NCBI GenBank assembly: GCA_019748195.1
Contig: JAIEPW010000101.1
Coordinates: 1 to 60,671, forward strand
Source of the DNA: Bryobacteraceae bacterium
Lineage (GTDB): Bacteria > Acidobacteriota > Terriglobia > Bryobacterales > Bryobacteraceae
Length of the DNA stretch: 60,671 bases
Direction of reading: 5' to 3'
The notes under the pieces are model-generated. The model worked only from the letters and a program-made list of their open reading frames with translations. It was not told the DNA's origin and searched no databases. The stretch's first letter is position 1. The number at the start of each line of letters is the position of its first letter. The position numbers and the translations under genes were made by a program. Below are positions 7,715-16,405 of the stretch, piece after piece.

Positions 7715-10036
7715 TCACAGCGCGGGGGGACCGGCCAGCGCAGCCGTCAATTTCCACTGGCGCCGCGCGTTGGCGAGGTCGAGCGAGAGGCGTCCGTCGG
7801 GCAGCGACGCGCCCGAACCCGTAAAGACCTCCCCGCCCTGTTGAATTTCGACCAGCGGCAACTTCCAGCGCGTGCCGGAGGCAGGATTAAGCTCGAAACA
7901 GCCGCTCGCGGAGCGGAACTCGGGTTCGGGAGCGAACAGGACCCGGCGGGCGCGGAAATCCCCGTCGGCACGGAGTTCGCTCCACACGCGGGCTCCGATG
8001 CCGGAGGCTTCCAGACGGCCTTCCAGATCGATCTCGCCGCCCCGGAACGGGAGGGCGTTCAGTCTTCCGGCGAAAGAATACTTGGGATCGGCTCCGGAGA
8101 GGTCGGCGGAGCCCTCGCCGCTCCATGACGCTCCGTTGATCCTGCCTTCCAGCGAGGTGAGGCGGACCTGCGCGCCATCCCAATACAGGTGCGTGGAAAG
8201 GTCGGAGGCATTGTGTCCGGCGGCGGTGAGAACGCCTACGGCGACGGTGGCATCCAACTGCCGCTGATCCAACCAGGCGGGGATGGGGCTCCGGCCCAGG
8301 CCCAATGTCCGGGCAAGGAATCCGCGTTCGCGAGCCAGGGACGGCTTCAACAACCGCTCCATTTCCGCGAGGTCGGCCTGAGCGATGGACAACTGCAACC
8401 GGTGGGCGCGGCTCGCGCCGGGGGTAAGCTGATACTGAGCACGAAACGGGATCTCGCCGGCGGCGCCTTCCGCATTGGAGAGTGACACCTGGCGGCCGTT
8501 GAGCTTGCCCGCGGCGTTCTTGACGCGGACGGGATCGGCGATTCCGGCGATGCGAAACTCGGCATCACGAAGCCGGAAATCGGACGTCCAGACGCCGTCC
8601 CCGCCGGGACCGCGGGCGTATCTCGCCGCCCCGCTCCAGCGGCCGCCGCGGCACTCCGACAAGACGGGGATCGTGGAAGCGTCCAGCAGCCGTCCCCAGC
8701 CCCCCTGCAGTTCCTCGACGCTCATTCCCGCGGTTTCCAGATTCAGTTCCAGGGCGCCGGCGGCGGGACGGTAGTTGACGGCGAGCAGGACACGTTCCTT
8801 GCGGGCGATTTCGAACTGGGCGGGGCGAACGGTAACCAGCCCGGAATCGATGACGATTTCCGCGGCGGGAATCCGCACGGGATGCGCGCCCCCGAGAGCC
8901 AGCTCCGCGCCCGCGACTTTGACGATACCGAGCCAGCCCCGTTGGGAGGAGTATTCGACGGCGCCGTCCAGCGAGCCGGATAGATCGAGTTCCTGCGCCA
9001 GCGGGACGCCGAGGCGACGGGAAAGGTCCATCAGAGTGGACCCCGGCAGGTTGCGGAGCTCGGCGGAGAGCGCCCAGACGGGATTTTCGAGATAGCCTCC
9101 CGCGGTGAAGCGAAGGCCCACGGGAACGTTGGGATTCTCGCGGAGCGGGGTTTCGAGTTCGAGAGTTTGCGCGCGCAAATTCAGCGTGCCGCGCAGGTTC
9201 AACTGTGGACGCTGCACGGGAAGCATCGCCGTCCAGCGGGGAAGTTCGGCGGCGAGAAGCTGGCCCTTGATGTCGATTGCGTCGAGCGGACCGGAGAGAG
9301 TGGTTTGCAGGGCGAACACGCCGGTGATGCCGGTCTGGTGGCCATGAATCAGGCGCACGGCCTCGTTGATGCGGCTGCGCTCGACTTCGACATTCAGGTT
9401 GAGGCGTCCGGGTTCGCCGCCCGCCGCGGTCCACGATCCGCGAACGGCCACCAGGCCGAACGTCTGCGAGGTCCGGTCGGTGCGGGCGGGACTGCCGGTG
9501 AAGCGGATGTTCAGCTTCCGCTCCGACTCGGGCTCCAGGTCCATGTCCACTTCCCGGAAATAGAGGACGGACTTGGTGTCGTTGAGCTTCAGATTCACCC
9601 GCCCGTTGCGAACCCGCAGGCTGGGCAGATCGGACCAGTTCCTGGCGTTGGCCAGGAGGACATCCAGATTCCAGACCCCGTCGGCCGTACGCGCGAGATT
9701 CACGGAGGGATCGACGAAGCGGAGGCTCGCGAAGGTAAGCTCGCGCTGGAAGAGGCTGAGGAAACTGATGCGCGCTTCGAGAGTGTCGACGCGGGCGATG
9801 GGCTCGACGCCGATGGCGGGGTCCTCCGCGATGATGACGTTCTCGACGGTAAAGCCGGGTCCGGTGAAGACATTGAAGCGGACGCGGCCGAGTTCCACGG
9901 TGCGTCCCAAGGCCCGCTCCAGCGAATTTTGAATGCGGCCCCGGAAGTAGTCGGCGCTGAGAAAGGGCGCGGCGGCGGCGAAGCCGATGAGGGCCACCGC
10001 TCCGAGCAGCAAGAGACGGCGGGTCAACGGGGACAT
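7715..10036 (-). CDS. AsmA-like family protein
   Basis: 773 residues. One N-terminal membrane helix (LLLLGAVALIGFAAAAPF) is followed by the AsmA-type start (YFRGRIQNSLERALGRTVELGRV) and a long repetitive beta-strand region to the end. AsmA/TamB/YhdP-type proteins are inner-membrane-anchored, periplasm-spanning proteins with a hydrophobic groove, implicated in lipid traffic to the outer membrane and envelope integrity. The start overlaps the end of the upstream MocA-like gene by 13 nt, indicating one operon. The partnership with molybdenum-cofactor-type genes is unexpected. No transmembrane segment is seen after the first ~25 residues. Confidence 0.85.
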   Translation of the reverse strand: MSPLTRRLLLLGAVALIGFAAAAPFLSADYFRGRIQNSLERALGRTVELGRVRFNVFTGPGFTVENVIIAEDPAIGVEPIARVDTLEARISFLSLFQRELTFASLRFVDPSVNLARTADGVWNLDVLLANARNWSDLPSLRVRNGRVNLKLNDTKSVLYFREVDMDLEPESERKLNIRFTGSPARTDRTSQTFGLVAVRGSWTAAGGEPGRLNLNVEVERSRINEAVRLIHGHQTGITGVFALQTTLSGPLDAIDIKGQLLAAELPRWTAMLPVQRPQLNLRGTLNLRAQTLELETPLRENPNVPVGLRFTAGGYLENPVWALSAELRNLPGSTLMDLSRRLGVPLAQELDLSGSLDGAVEYSSQRGWLGIVKVAGAELALGGAHPVRIPAAEIVIDSGLVTVRPAQFEIARKERVLLAVNYRPAAGALELNLETAGMSVEELQGGWGRLLDASTIPVLSECRGGRWSGAARYARGPGGDGVWTSDFRLRDAEFRIAGIADPVRVKNAAGKLNGRQVSLSNAEGAAGEIPFRAQYQLTPGASRAHRLQLSIAQADLAEMERLLKPSLARERGFLARTLGLGRSPIPAWLDQRQLDATVAVGVLTAAGHNASDLSTHLYWDGAQVRLTSLEGRINGASWSGEGSADLSGADPKYSFAGRLNALPFRGGEIDLEGRLEASGIGARVWSELRADGDFRARRVLFAPEPEFRSASGCFELNPASGTRWKLPLVEIQQGGEVFTGSGASLPDGRLSLDLANARRQWKLTAALAGPPAL

Positions 10037-10641
10037 GCCCGCTCCAGCAGCGCGGCGTAGTCCTCCGCGGTATCGATGTCGGCCACGACGCCCGCGTCCG
10101 CGGCATCGACGAAGACGGCCTGGGGGTAATGGCGGCGGGTGACGTCGCGGGCCTGCGCCGCCGGGGGCAGGGCGAGCAGTTCCGCGATCACGGCGGCGCC
10201 AAGCAGCACGGGATGACCGCGTTCGCCGGCGTGGCGGGGGATCACCAGCGGGACGCCGGGACGGAAGGCGCGGAGCAAGGCTTCGATCGTCGATTCGCTC
10301 ACGGCGGGAAAATCGATGGGCTGATAGAGAACGCCGTCCACATCCGGCGGCAGCGCCCGCAATCCGGTTTGCAGAGAGGAAAACTGGCCGCGATCGGGGT
10401 CGGGATTCAGGGCGGCGTCCACGGCGGGCGGGAGGCTGGAGCGGATCGCCTCCGCGTGATGACCAAGCACCACGATTACCGGCCGCAGACCGGTCGCGGT
10501 GTAGATGCGAATCAGCCGGTTCAGGAACGTCTCACCCTCAAAGTGGAGAAGCGCCTTGGGCGATCCCATGCGTTTCGACGCTCCGCCGGCCAGCAGCAGT
10601 CCAGCAAGCCGCGGGGATGCCGGTCCGGGAACTCGGGTCAC
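10024..10641 (-). CDS. MocA/MobA-like nucleotidyltransferase
   Basis: 205 residues of the MobA-like NTP-transferase fold. The signature GLLLAGGASKRMGSPKALL binds the nucleotide phosphates. A later acidic motif (QPIDFPAVS) corresponds to the metal-binding aspartate region, and GERGHPVLLG is typical of the MocA branch. MocA transfers CMP to molybdopterin for the xanthine-dehydrogenase family, which fits the xdhC gene directly upstream. The start is a GTG within the GTGA overlap with the xdhC stop, which implies translational coupling. A cytidylyl- or guanylyl-transferase for another substrate cannot be excluded. Confidence 0.85.
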   Translation of the reverse strand: MTRVPGPASPRLAGLLLAGGASKRMGSPKALLHFEGETFLNRLIRIYTATGLRPVIVVLGHHAEAIRSSLPPAVDAALNPDPDRGQFSSLQTGLRALPPDVDGVLYQPIDFPAVSESTIEALLRAFRPGVPLVIPRHAGERGHPVLLGAAVIAELLALPPAAQARDVTRRHYPQAVFVDAADAGVVADIDTAEDYAALLERACPR

Positions 10642-11474
10642 TTCAGCAGGGCTTTCCGCCGCTCATCGGCGAAGATCGATTTCGACAAGGATTTCCAATT
10701 CGCGTCCGGGCTGCGCCGGCTGGCGATCATCTCCGCCACCACGCTGACGGCGATCTCCTCGGGCGTGATGGCGCCGATCTCGAAACCCATGGGCGCGAAA
10801 ATCCTTTCGAAGGCGTCGCGGGGAAAGCCCTCCTTCTCCAGTTCCTTGACCACGGCGATGGTCTTGCGCTTGGACCCGATCATGGCGACATAGCGCGCGG
10901 GCGTGGTAACGGCCCAGCGGAGCACGCGCATGTCGTCGCGATGGCCCCGGGTGACGATCACGATATAGCTGGAGGAGTTCACCAGAAGCTTGGGGAACGC
11001 GTCCTCGTACTCCTCGGCGAGCACTTCGGCTGCCTCCGGAAAGCGCTCCTTGTTGGCGAACTGCTCGCGATTGTCGACAATCACGGTCTCAAAACCGGCG
11101 ATTGCCGCGATCTTGGAGAGGCTTTTGGAGACGTGTCCGGCGCCGAAGATGATGGCGCGCGGCTGGGGGATCACGGCTTCGACGAACACGTTCAACTGGC
11201 CTCCGCAAATCAACCCATTGTCATAGGCGGCGTCCTGGCCGAGGGTGAAGGTGAGGTGGCGGGGCTTCCCGGTCTCGATCACCTCGCGGGCGGCGTTCCA
11301 GACTTCCGCCTCCACGCATCCGCCCCCGATGGTGCCGATCATCGAGCCGTCTTCCCGCACCAGGATCTTGGCGGATTCGAAGCTGGGGATGGAGCCGTTA
11401 ACTTCGACAATGGTGGCTATGGCGCATTTTTGTCCAAGCTTCCGCAGCCGGACGATCTCGTCGAAGATGTCCAT
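10638..11474 (-). CDS. xdhC: XdhC/CoxI-family molybdenum-enzyme maturation protein
   Basis: 278 residues from the preferred ATG. The N-terminal XdhC/CoxI domain carries IVEVNGSIPS and IGGGCVEAEVW, with the conserved cysteine that holds sulfurated cofactor. A C-terminal Rossmann domain follows (IIFGAGHVSKSLSKIA and later YVAMIGSKRKT). XdhC proteins bind molybdenum cofactor, aid its sulfuration and insert it into xanthine dehydrogenase or CO dehydrogenase-type enzymes. A perfect TATAAT at 11485-11490 overlaps the further-upstream ATG at 11486, so I choose the internal ATG at 11474, which would leave a leader of only a few bases. First gene of xdhC-mocA-asmA. No molybdenum hydroxylase subunit is in the window. 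Confidence 0.9.
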   Translation of the reverse strand: MDIFDEIVRLRKLGQKCAIATIVEVNGSIPSFESAKILVREDGSMIGTIGGGCVEAEVWNAAREVIETGKPRHLTFTLGQDAAYDNGLICGGQLNVFVEAVIPQPRAIIFGAGHVSKSLSKIAAIAGFETVIVDNREQFANKERFPEAAEVLAEEYEDAFPKLLVNSSSYIVIVTRGHRDDMRVLRWAVTTPARYVAMIGSKRKTIAVVKELEKEGFPRDAFERIFAPMGFEIGAITPEEIAVSVVAEMIASRRSPDANWKSLSKSIFADERRKALLK

Positions 11475-11484
11475 GATTCCATTC

Positions 11485-11490
11485 ATTATA
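11485..11490 (-). promoter_or_regulatory. -10 hexamer of xdhC (TATAAT), leaderless arrangement
   Basis: A perfect TATAAT lies on the minus strand with only 10 nt between it and the ATG at 11474. Initiation about 7 nt downstream would give a leader of roughly 4 nt and no room for a Shine-Dalgarno. No convincing -35 element is seen. Confidence 0.5.
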
Positions 11491-11520
11491 TCGCGGCGCT
11501 TCGGGCGGCCTTGCGTTTGC

Positions 11521-11526
11521 TACACT
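11521..11526 (+). promoter_or_regulatory. Extended -10 element of folD (TGC-TACACT)
   Basis: TACACT, preceded by the extended -10 dinucleotide TG one base upstream, ends 11 nt before the folD ATG at 11538. Together with the xdhC -10 on the other strand it forms a compact divergent promoter in about 60 nt. The folD transcript would have a very short leader. Confidence 0.4.
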
Positions 11527-11537
11527 CCAGATCAGAA

Positions 11538-12446
11538 ATGGCTCAGCTCCTGGACGGGGTCCATATTCGTCAACAGATTCTTTTCGAACTGAAGCCGCGC
11601 GTGGAGAAGATGACGGCTCTGGACCGCCCTCCGGGATTGGCGGTGGTGCTGGCGGGAAACGATCCGGCCAGCGAGATTTACGTTCGCAACAAGGTGAAGG
11701 CCTGCGGCGAACTGGGCATTTACAGCGAGAAGATCACGCCGCCGGCAACCGTGTCCACCGCGGAGCTGCTGCAGGTCATCGACTCGCTGAACCGCCGCCC
11801 GGAAATCGACGGGATCCTGGTGCAGATGCCGCTGCCGCGGCAGGTGGACGCCAAGCGGATTCTGGAAGCGGTATCGCCGGACAAGGACGCGGACGGATTC
11901 CATCCGGTGAACGTGGGCCGCCTGGTGGCGAATCAGCCGGGTCCGCGGGCCTGCACGCCCGCCGGGGTAATGGAAATGCTGCGCCGTTATTCGATCCAAG
12001 TCAGCGGCAAGAACGCCGTGGTGCTGGGCCGCAGTGACATCGTGGGCAAGCCGATGGCGTTGATGCTGCTGCACGCTAACGCCACCGTGACCATTTGCCA
12101 CTCCCGCACGTCCGATTTAGCGGCGGAATGCCGCCGGGCGGACATCCTGGTGGCGGCGATCGGCCGGGCAGGGATGGTGACGGAACAATACCTGAAACCC
12201 GGCGCGACCGTGATCGATGTGGGAATCAACCGTGTCTCTACCCGCGAAGAAGCGGAGCGCGCGGGCAAGCTGACCGAATTCGAGAAGAAAGGCTCGGCCC
12301 TGGTGGGCGACGTGCATCCGGGGGATGTCGCGCGGGTGGCGGGAGCGTACACGCCGGTTCCCGGCGGGGTGGGCCCGCTGACCATCGCGATGCTGATGGC
12401 CAACACCGTGATGCTGGGAGAGCGGCATTGCTCCGCGTCGGCCTGA
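11538..12446 (+). CDS. folD: Bifunctional methylene-THF dehydrogenase / methenyl-THF cyclohydrolase
   Basis: 302 residues, the usual length. FolD interconverts 5,10-methylene-, 5,10-methenyl- and 10-formyl-tetrahydrofolate with NADP in the cytoplasm, feeding purine synthesis and initiator-Met formylation. The catalytic Tyr48 and Lys52 lie in EIYVRNK. The substrate loop is VQMPLPRQVD, the Rossmann segment is VVLGRSDIVGKPMALML, and the C-terminal signature is PVPGGVGPLT. The long frame upstream of 11538 has no FolD similarity, so the ATG at 11538 is the start. The coaE start lies inside the end of this gene. An extended -10 sits 11 nt upstream of the ATG with no ribosome-binding site, suggesting a leaderless mRNA. 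Confidence 0.96.
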   Translation: MAQLLDGVHIRQQILFELKPRVEKMTALDRPPGLAVVLAGNDPASEIYVRNKVKACGELGIYSEKITPPATVSTAELLQVIDSLNRRPEIDGILVQMPLPRQVDAKRILEAVSPDKDADGFHPVNVGRLVANQPGPRACTPAGVMEMLRRYSIQVSGKNAVVLGRSDIVGKPMALMLLHANATVTICHSRTSDLAAECRRADILVAAIGRAGMVTEQYLKPGATVIDVGINRVSTREEAERAGKLTEFEKKGSALVGDVHPGDVARVAGAYTPVPGGVGPLTIAMLMANTVMLGERHCSASA

Positions 12447-13033
12447 CGGGCGGGCTCGCGACGGGAAAATCGTTCGTGGGCGCGGCGCTGCGGGATCTGG
12501 GCTGCTGCCTGATCAAGGCTGACGACCTGGGCCATCAAGTGCTGATGCCGGACGGGGAGGCATACGCAAGCGTGGTGCGAGCGTTTGGACCGGGAATCCT
12601 GAACGCGGACGGCTTCATCGACCGGCGCAAGCTGGCCGCGGAAGTCTTCGACCGGCCGGAACGGCTGGAGGCTCTGAACCGCCTGGTGCACCCGCCGGTG
12701 CGGGCTCGCGGACGGCGGATCGCCGAGCGGTTCCTGCGGGAACATCCGGACGGCATCGTCGTCAATGAAGCTGCAATACTGATAGAGACTGGAAGTTATC
12801 GCGACGTCGACAAGCTGGTGGTTGCGGCCTGTCCGGAACCCTTGCAAGTGGAGCGCGCAATGCATCGGGACGGGATTACGCGCGAGGAGGCGATGGCGCG
12901 GATCCGGCGTCAGATGCCGATTGAGGACAAAGTGAAACTGGCGGATTACGTAATCGACACGTCCGGCACCAAGGAACACACACTCGAGCAGACGCGAGAG
13001 GTTTATCGCCAGCTCCGGAGTTTGCCTGCATGA
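12428..13033 (+). CDS. coaE: Dephospho-CoA kinase
   Basis: 201 residues, the normal length. CoaE phosphorylates the 3'-hydroxyl of dephospho-CoA with ATP, the last step of CoA synthesis. The P-loop is GGLATGKS at residues 8-15, and the DLGHQVL segment corresponds to the CoA-binding region. The start is a TTG at 12428 with GGGAGAG about 6 nt upstream; it lies 19 nt inside the end of folD. No ATG fits the family N-terminus (L-L-R-V-G-L-T-G-G). The 3' end overlaps the protease gene by ATGA. The three overlapping genes are presumably one transcript. Confidence 0.95.
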   Translation: MLRVGLTGGLATGKSFVGAALRDLGCCLIKADDLGHQVLMPDGEAYASVVRAFGPGILNADGFIDRRKLAAEVFDRPERLEALNRLVHPPVRARGRRIAERFLREHPDGIVVNEAAILIETGSYRDVDKLVVAACPEPLQVERAMHRDGITREEAMARIRRQMPIEDKVKLADYVIDTSGTKEHTLEQTREVYRQLRSLPA

Positions 13034-14178
13034 GATTTCGCATTGTTGTGATTGCCGCCGCGATGATCGGCGCTTTCTGGATGATTACGTCGGGAGGCGG
13101 CGATCGCTTCTCCCGGCTGTGGCGGCCCCTGGAGCGGGTGGGCAGGTTGTGGAGCGAGCCCGAGGTGGCGCGCACGGCCGGGCTCGGCTCGGACGAAGTC
13201 AACAATATCGAGATCTACAAGATGGCGCGGGAGGCTACCGTGTACATCTCCTCCACCGTGTACCGGCGGACCTGGTTCTTCGAAGTGCAGCCCATGCGGG
13301 AGTTGGGTTCCGGATTCATCATCAGCGAGGACGGGAGAATCCTGACCAACTTCCACGTCGTCTCCGGTTCCAATCAGGTGGAGGTGACACTGCCCGACCA
13401 GACGCGCTATAAGGCGGAGATCCTGGTGCCGGATCGCGCCAACGATCTGGCGCTGATCCGCATCGCGCCGAAGAAGAAGCTGCCGTTCCTGCGGCTGGGC
13501 GATTCCGAGAAGCTGCAGGTGGGGCAGAAGGTGCTCGCCATCGGCAACCCGTTCGGGCTGGACTGGACGCTGACCACGGGCGTGGTGAGCGCCACCGGCC
13601 GCACGATTCAGGATGAAAGCGGACGTTCGCTGGAAGGCCTGGTGCAGACGGACGCGGCGATTAATTCAGGCAATTCAGGGGGGCCGCTGCTCGATTCGAG
13701 CGGCAACGTGATCGGCGTGAACACGGCGATTTACGGGCCCACGGGCACCAATATCGGGATCGGCTTCGCGATGCCGATCAACCGGGCCAAGGAAATGCTG
13801 GAGGACTTCCGCACGGGACGCAGCTTCAAGCGCCCGCGGATCGGCATCTCGACGGTATTCGTCGCCGGCGACCTGGCCGAGGCTCTGGAACTGCCGTCGC
13901 AAGGCGGGCTGCTGGTGCAGGAGGTGGCTCGCAGCTCCCCGGCGGAGGCGGCGGGACTGCGCGGGGCGCGGCGCACCGTATCGATCGGTAACGTCGAGCT
14001 CGGCGTCGGCGGCGACTTCATCGTTGAGATTGACGGCAAGCCGGCCGACCGCAGCGACGCGATCGTCCGCTCCATGTCGCGCAAGCGGCCGGGCGACATC
14101 GTCGAGGTGACAGCGTACCGCAACCAGAAGCTGGTGAAGATCCCGGTAAAGCTGGGCGAATCCGACGAGCGCCTGTAG
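13030..14178 (+). CDS. HtrA/DegP-like serine protease with one PDZ domain
   Basis: 382 residues. An N-terminal hydrophobic anchor or signal (IVVIAAAMIGAFWMI) precedes a trypsin-like domain with a complete triad: His109 in TNFHVV, Asp139 in ANDLALI and Ser216 in GNSGGPLL. The oxyanion region GNPFGLDWTLTTGVVS is also conserved. A single PDZ domain (~270-375) contains an insert around GLRGARRTVSIGNVELGVGGD. Such proteins are periplasmic quality-control or signalling proteases. The ATG overlaps the coaE stop (ATGA), so translation is probably coupled. The neighbour on the other strand converges with a 3-nt gap. Confidence 0.94.
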   Translation: MRFRIVVIAAAMIGAFWMITSGGGDRFSRLWRPLERVGRLWSEPEVARTAGLGSDEVNNIEIYKMAREATVYISSTVYRRTWFFEVQPMRELGSGFIISEDGRILTNFHVVSGSNQVEVTLPDQTRYKAEILVPDRANDLALIRIAPKKKLPFLRLGDSEKLQVGQKVLAIGNPFGLDWTLTTGVVSATGRTIQDESGRSLEGLVQTDAAINSGNSGGPLLDSSGNVIGVNTAIYGPTGTNIGIGFAMPINRAKEMLEDFRTGRSFKRPRIGISTVFVAGDLAEALELPSQGGLLVQEVARSSPAEAAGLRGARRTVSIGNVELGVGGDFIVEIDGKPADRSDAIVRSMSRKRPGDIVEVTAYRNQKLVKIPVKLGESDERL

Positions 14179-14181
14179 GGT

Positions 14182-15339
14182 TCAGCGCCGGTAGGCGCGC
14201 CGCAGATATTTCCGCGATTCCTCGCCCGGCTCCGATTCGGGCGCGTATTTCACAGCCGAGCGGTAGGCGGCTTTCGCCAGGTCGCGCTCGCCGCGCAGGT
14301 CGTGGATCTGGCCGAGGCGCATCCAGGCCATCGCGCCGGTGTTGAGATCCAGGCTGGAGGCCTTGGAGGCGGCGAAACTCATCAGCTCCAGCGCCTGGTC
14401 CAGGTCCGAATACCAGAACAAGGTATTGCCCTTCAGATAAGCGAGTTTCTCCTCGCTCAGCCGCTGGTAGCCCGCTGTTCCGGACTTTTTCAGCTCCGCG
14501 GCGGAGTCCAGATAGCGCAGCGCCTTGGCCTTGTCGCCGAGATCGGCGTGCATCTGGGCGAGCTCCAGGCGGAAGAGCGGATTGCGGGGGAAGCGCTGCA
14601 GCAGTTCTTCGACCAGCGGGACGGCGTCCGCGGGGCGGCGCTCGCGGCGGTAGATCGCGGCGAGGAGCACCTGGGCGTCGTAGCGGTTGCGGATGCCGCG
14701 TTCGCCCACCAATTTCAGCGTGGCGATGCCGCGCTCGCGATCGCCGCGATAGCCGGCCAGAAATCCCACCGCCTTGTAAAGGGCCGGCAGGCTGCCCACC
14801 ACGTAGTCGTGAACACCCTGCACCATGCGGGCGTCCACGAAGGAGGGGTCGATTTCGGTGACGCGGTTGTGCAGCTTGCGGGCCTTGGTTGCGTCCTCCA
14901 GCGCGCTCAGCCATGCCTTGCGAACCAGGTAATTGTAGGTGGCGCGCAGCCCGTGCGCCACGCCCATGCCATAGAGCGCGCCGATGTCGGCGGGGCGTTC
15001 GCGCAGGCGGTCCTCGCACAGCTTCATGGATTCCCGGATCGCGGTTTCGAACGCAAGTTGATCCTCGGGCGAAGGGTTCAGGTTAGGACGGCGGACAAAC
15101 GGATTCGAGCCGGTAACCAGCTCGCTCTCGAGCGCTCCGCTGCGGTACATTTCGCCGAACAGGATGGCCTGGGCGATGTGGTTGCGCGCATCGGCGGAAG
15201 AGGGATCGGCGGCAGCCTGGCGGGTGAACTCCTCGCGAGCGCTGGCGTATTCCAGGTTGTAGAAATGGCGGAAGCCGGGATTCTCCAGGGGATCCGAGGC
15301 GAAGGCCGCGGCGGCGAGAAGCAGAAGGGCGAATCTCAC
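14182..15339 (-). CDS. Secreted TPR-repeat protein
   Basis: 385 residues with a short signal peptide (LLLLAAAAFAS) and helix pairs of the tetratricopeptide kind through most of its length. Clear TPR signatures are NLEYASAREEFTRQAAADPSSADARNHI (split across residues ~28-55), RPADAVPLVEELLQRFPRNP and GDKAKALRYLDSAAELK. TPR proteins act as protein-interaction scaffolds; exported ones often serve envelope assembly. The ATG overlaps the queG stop by 4 nt, so it follows queG in one operon, although no functional link is evident. Function unknown beyond the fold. Confidence 0.82.
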   Translation of the reverse strand: MRFALLLLAAAAFASDPLENPGFRHFYNLEYASAREEFTRQAAADPSSADARNHIAQAILFGEMYRSGALESELVTGSNPFVRRPNLNPSPEDQLAFETAIRESMKLCEDRLRERPADIGALYGMGVAHGLRATYNYLVRKAWLSALEDATKARKLHNRVTEIDPSFVDARMVQGVHDYVVGSLPALYKAVGFLAGYRGDRERGIATLKLVGERGIRNRYDAQVLLAAIYRRERRPADAVPLVEELLQRFPRNPLFRLELAQMHADLGDKAKALRYLDSAAELKKSGTAGYQRLSEEKLAYLKGNTLFWYSDLDQALELMSFAASKASSLDLNTGAMAWMRLGQIHDLRGERDLAKAAYRSAVKYAPESEPGEESRKYLRRAYRR

Positions 15340-16346
15340 CCGAGGCGCTCCAACGCCCAGCGGGCATGCTCAGCCACCAGCGGATCGCCGCAGCCGGTCA
15401 GGTTCACCAGGGGCGCGCGGAAACGGCCCTCTCCCGAATTGCCCATCGCCACCGCGACATTGCGCAGGAAGCCGGAATAGCGGGCGCGTTCGACGGGTGT
15501 GCCGGCGAATCGCTCCCGCCATTCGGACTTACTCAAAGCCGCGAGCTCGTCGAGAGCGGTGGCGGGCTCCCGGGCGGCATCCGGCGCGGCCGGGGCGCGG
15601 CTGTTCCAGGGGCAAACATCCTGGCAGATGTCGCAGCCGAACACGTGCCGGCCCATTGCGGACCGCAGATCCTCGGGGACCGCGCCGCGAAGCTCGATGG
15701 TCAGGTACGAAATGCAAAGGCGGGCGTCCAGGCTGTAGCCGCCCTCGTCGATGGCGCGCGTGGGGCAGGCGTCGACGCAGCGCGTGCAGGTGCCGCAGCG
15801 GTCCGGAGGCGGCGAATCGGGCTCCAGGTCGAGCGACGTGATCAGCTCGCCCAGGAAGAACCACGAGCCCATCGGCTCGTGAATCAGGCACGTGTTCCGG
15901 CCGATCCAGCCCAGCCCGGCGGATCTTGCGTAGGAGCGTTCGAGCAGCGGCGCGGTGTCCACGCAGATTTTGAATTCGAATTGGGCGTGGCGGCGCATCG
16001 CGCAGGCGAGCTGCTCCAGGCGCTCCCGCAGGTCGTGGTGGTAATCGCGATTCCAGGCGTAGCGGGAGATCCAGCCTTCGCCCGGCGCGTCCGTGTCCAT
16101 GAAGCAGGGGGCGTCCGGATTGTAGAGCTTGCCCACACACACGATCGTTTTCGCGGAAGGTAGCAGCTCTCGCGGATCGCCACGGCGATCGCCACGCTCG
16201 CCGTCGAGGTACGACATGGCCCCGTGGCGGTCCCGCGCGATCCATTCCCGGTACCGGCCGAAATCAGGATGAGGAACGGCGGCCGCGATTCCTGCCAGTT
16301 CAAACCCGCACGCCTGTGCGATCTCTTTCACCTGGTGCGCGGTCAC
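15336..16346 (-). CDS. queG: Epoxyqueuosine reductase
   Basis: 336 residues. QueG reduces epoxyqueuosine to queuosine in tRNA, using cobalamin and two 4Fe-4S clusters. The catalytic aspartate Asp130 is in CVDTAPLLER, and the first cluster is C184xxC187xxC190xxxC194P. Cys211 with C238xxC241xxxC245P completes the second. A C-terminal helical part (~290-336) resembles HEAT-type tails of the family. The start is GTG at 16346 with no Shine-Dalgarno; a TACCAT -10-like hexamer is 7 nt upstream. No other queuosine gene is present here. Confidence 0.95.
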   Translation of the reverse strand: MTAHQVKEIAQACGFELAGIAAAVPHPDFGRYREWIARDRHGAMSYLDGERGDRRGDPRELLPSAKTIVCVGKLYNPDAPCFMDTDAPGEGWISRYAWNRDYHHDLRERLEQLACAMRRHAQFEFKICVDTAPLLERSYARSAGLGWIGRNTCLIHEPMGSWFFLGELITSLDLEPDSPPPDRCGTCTRCVDACPTRAIDEGGYSLDARLCISYLTIELRGAVPEDLRSAMGRHVFGCDICQDVCPWNSRAPAAPDAAREPATALDELAALSKSEWRERFAGTPVERARYSGFLRNVAVAMGNSGEGRFRAPLVNLTGCGDPLVAEHARWALERLG

Positions 16347-16353
16347 TTTTCAC

Positions 16354-16359
16354 ATGGTA
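16354..16359 (-). promoter_or_regulatory. -10-like hexamer of queG (TACCAT), leaderless arrangement
   Basis: On the minus strand TACCAT ends 7 nt before the GTG start of queG. If used, transcription would begin at or next to the start codon. Four of six bases match the consensus and no -35 is obvious. Confidence 0.3.
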
Positions 16360-16405
16360 ACGCGACACCCGCGCCGGCGAGTGCAATGCGAGAGAATACT
16401 CGGCT

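Noticed and set aside
10617-11537. Upstream extension of the folD frame
   Set aside because: It lies opposite xdhC and shows no FolD similarity; family sequence begins at the ATG at 11538.
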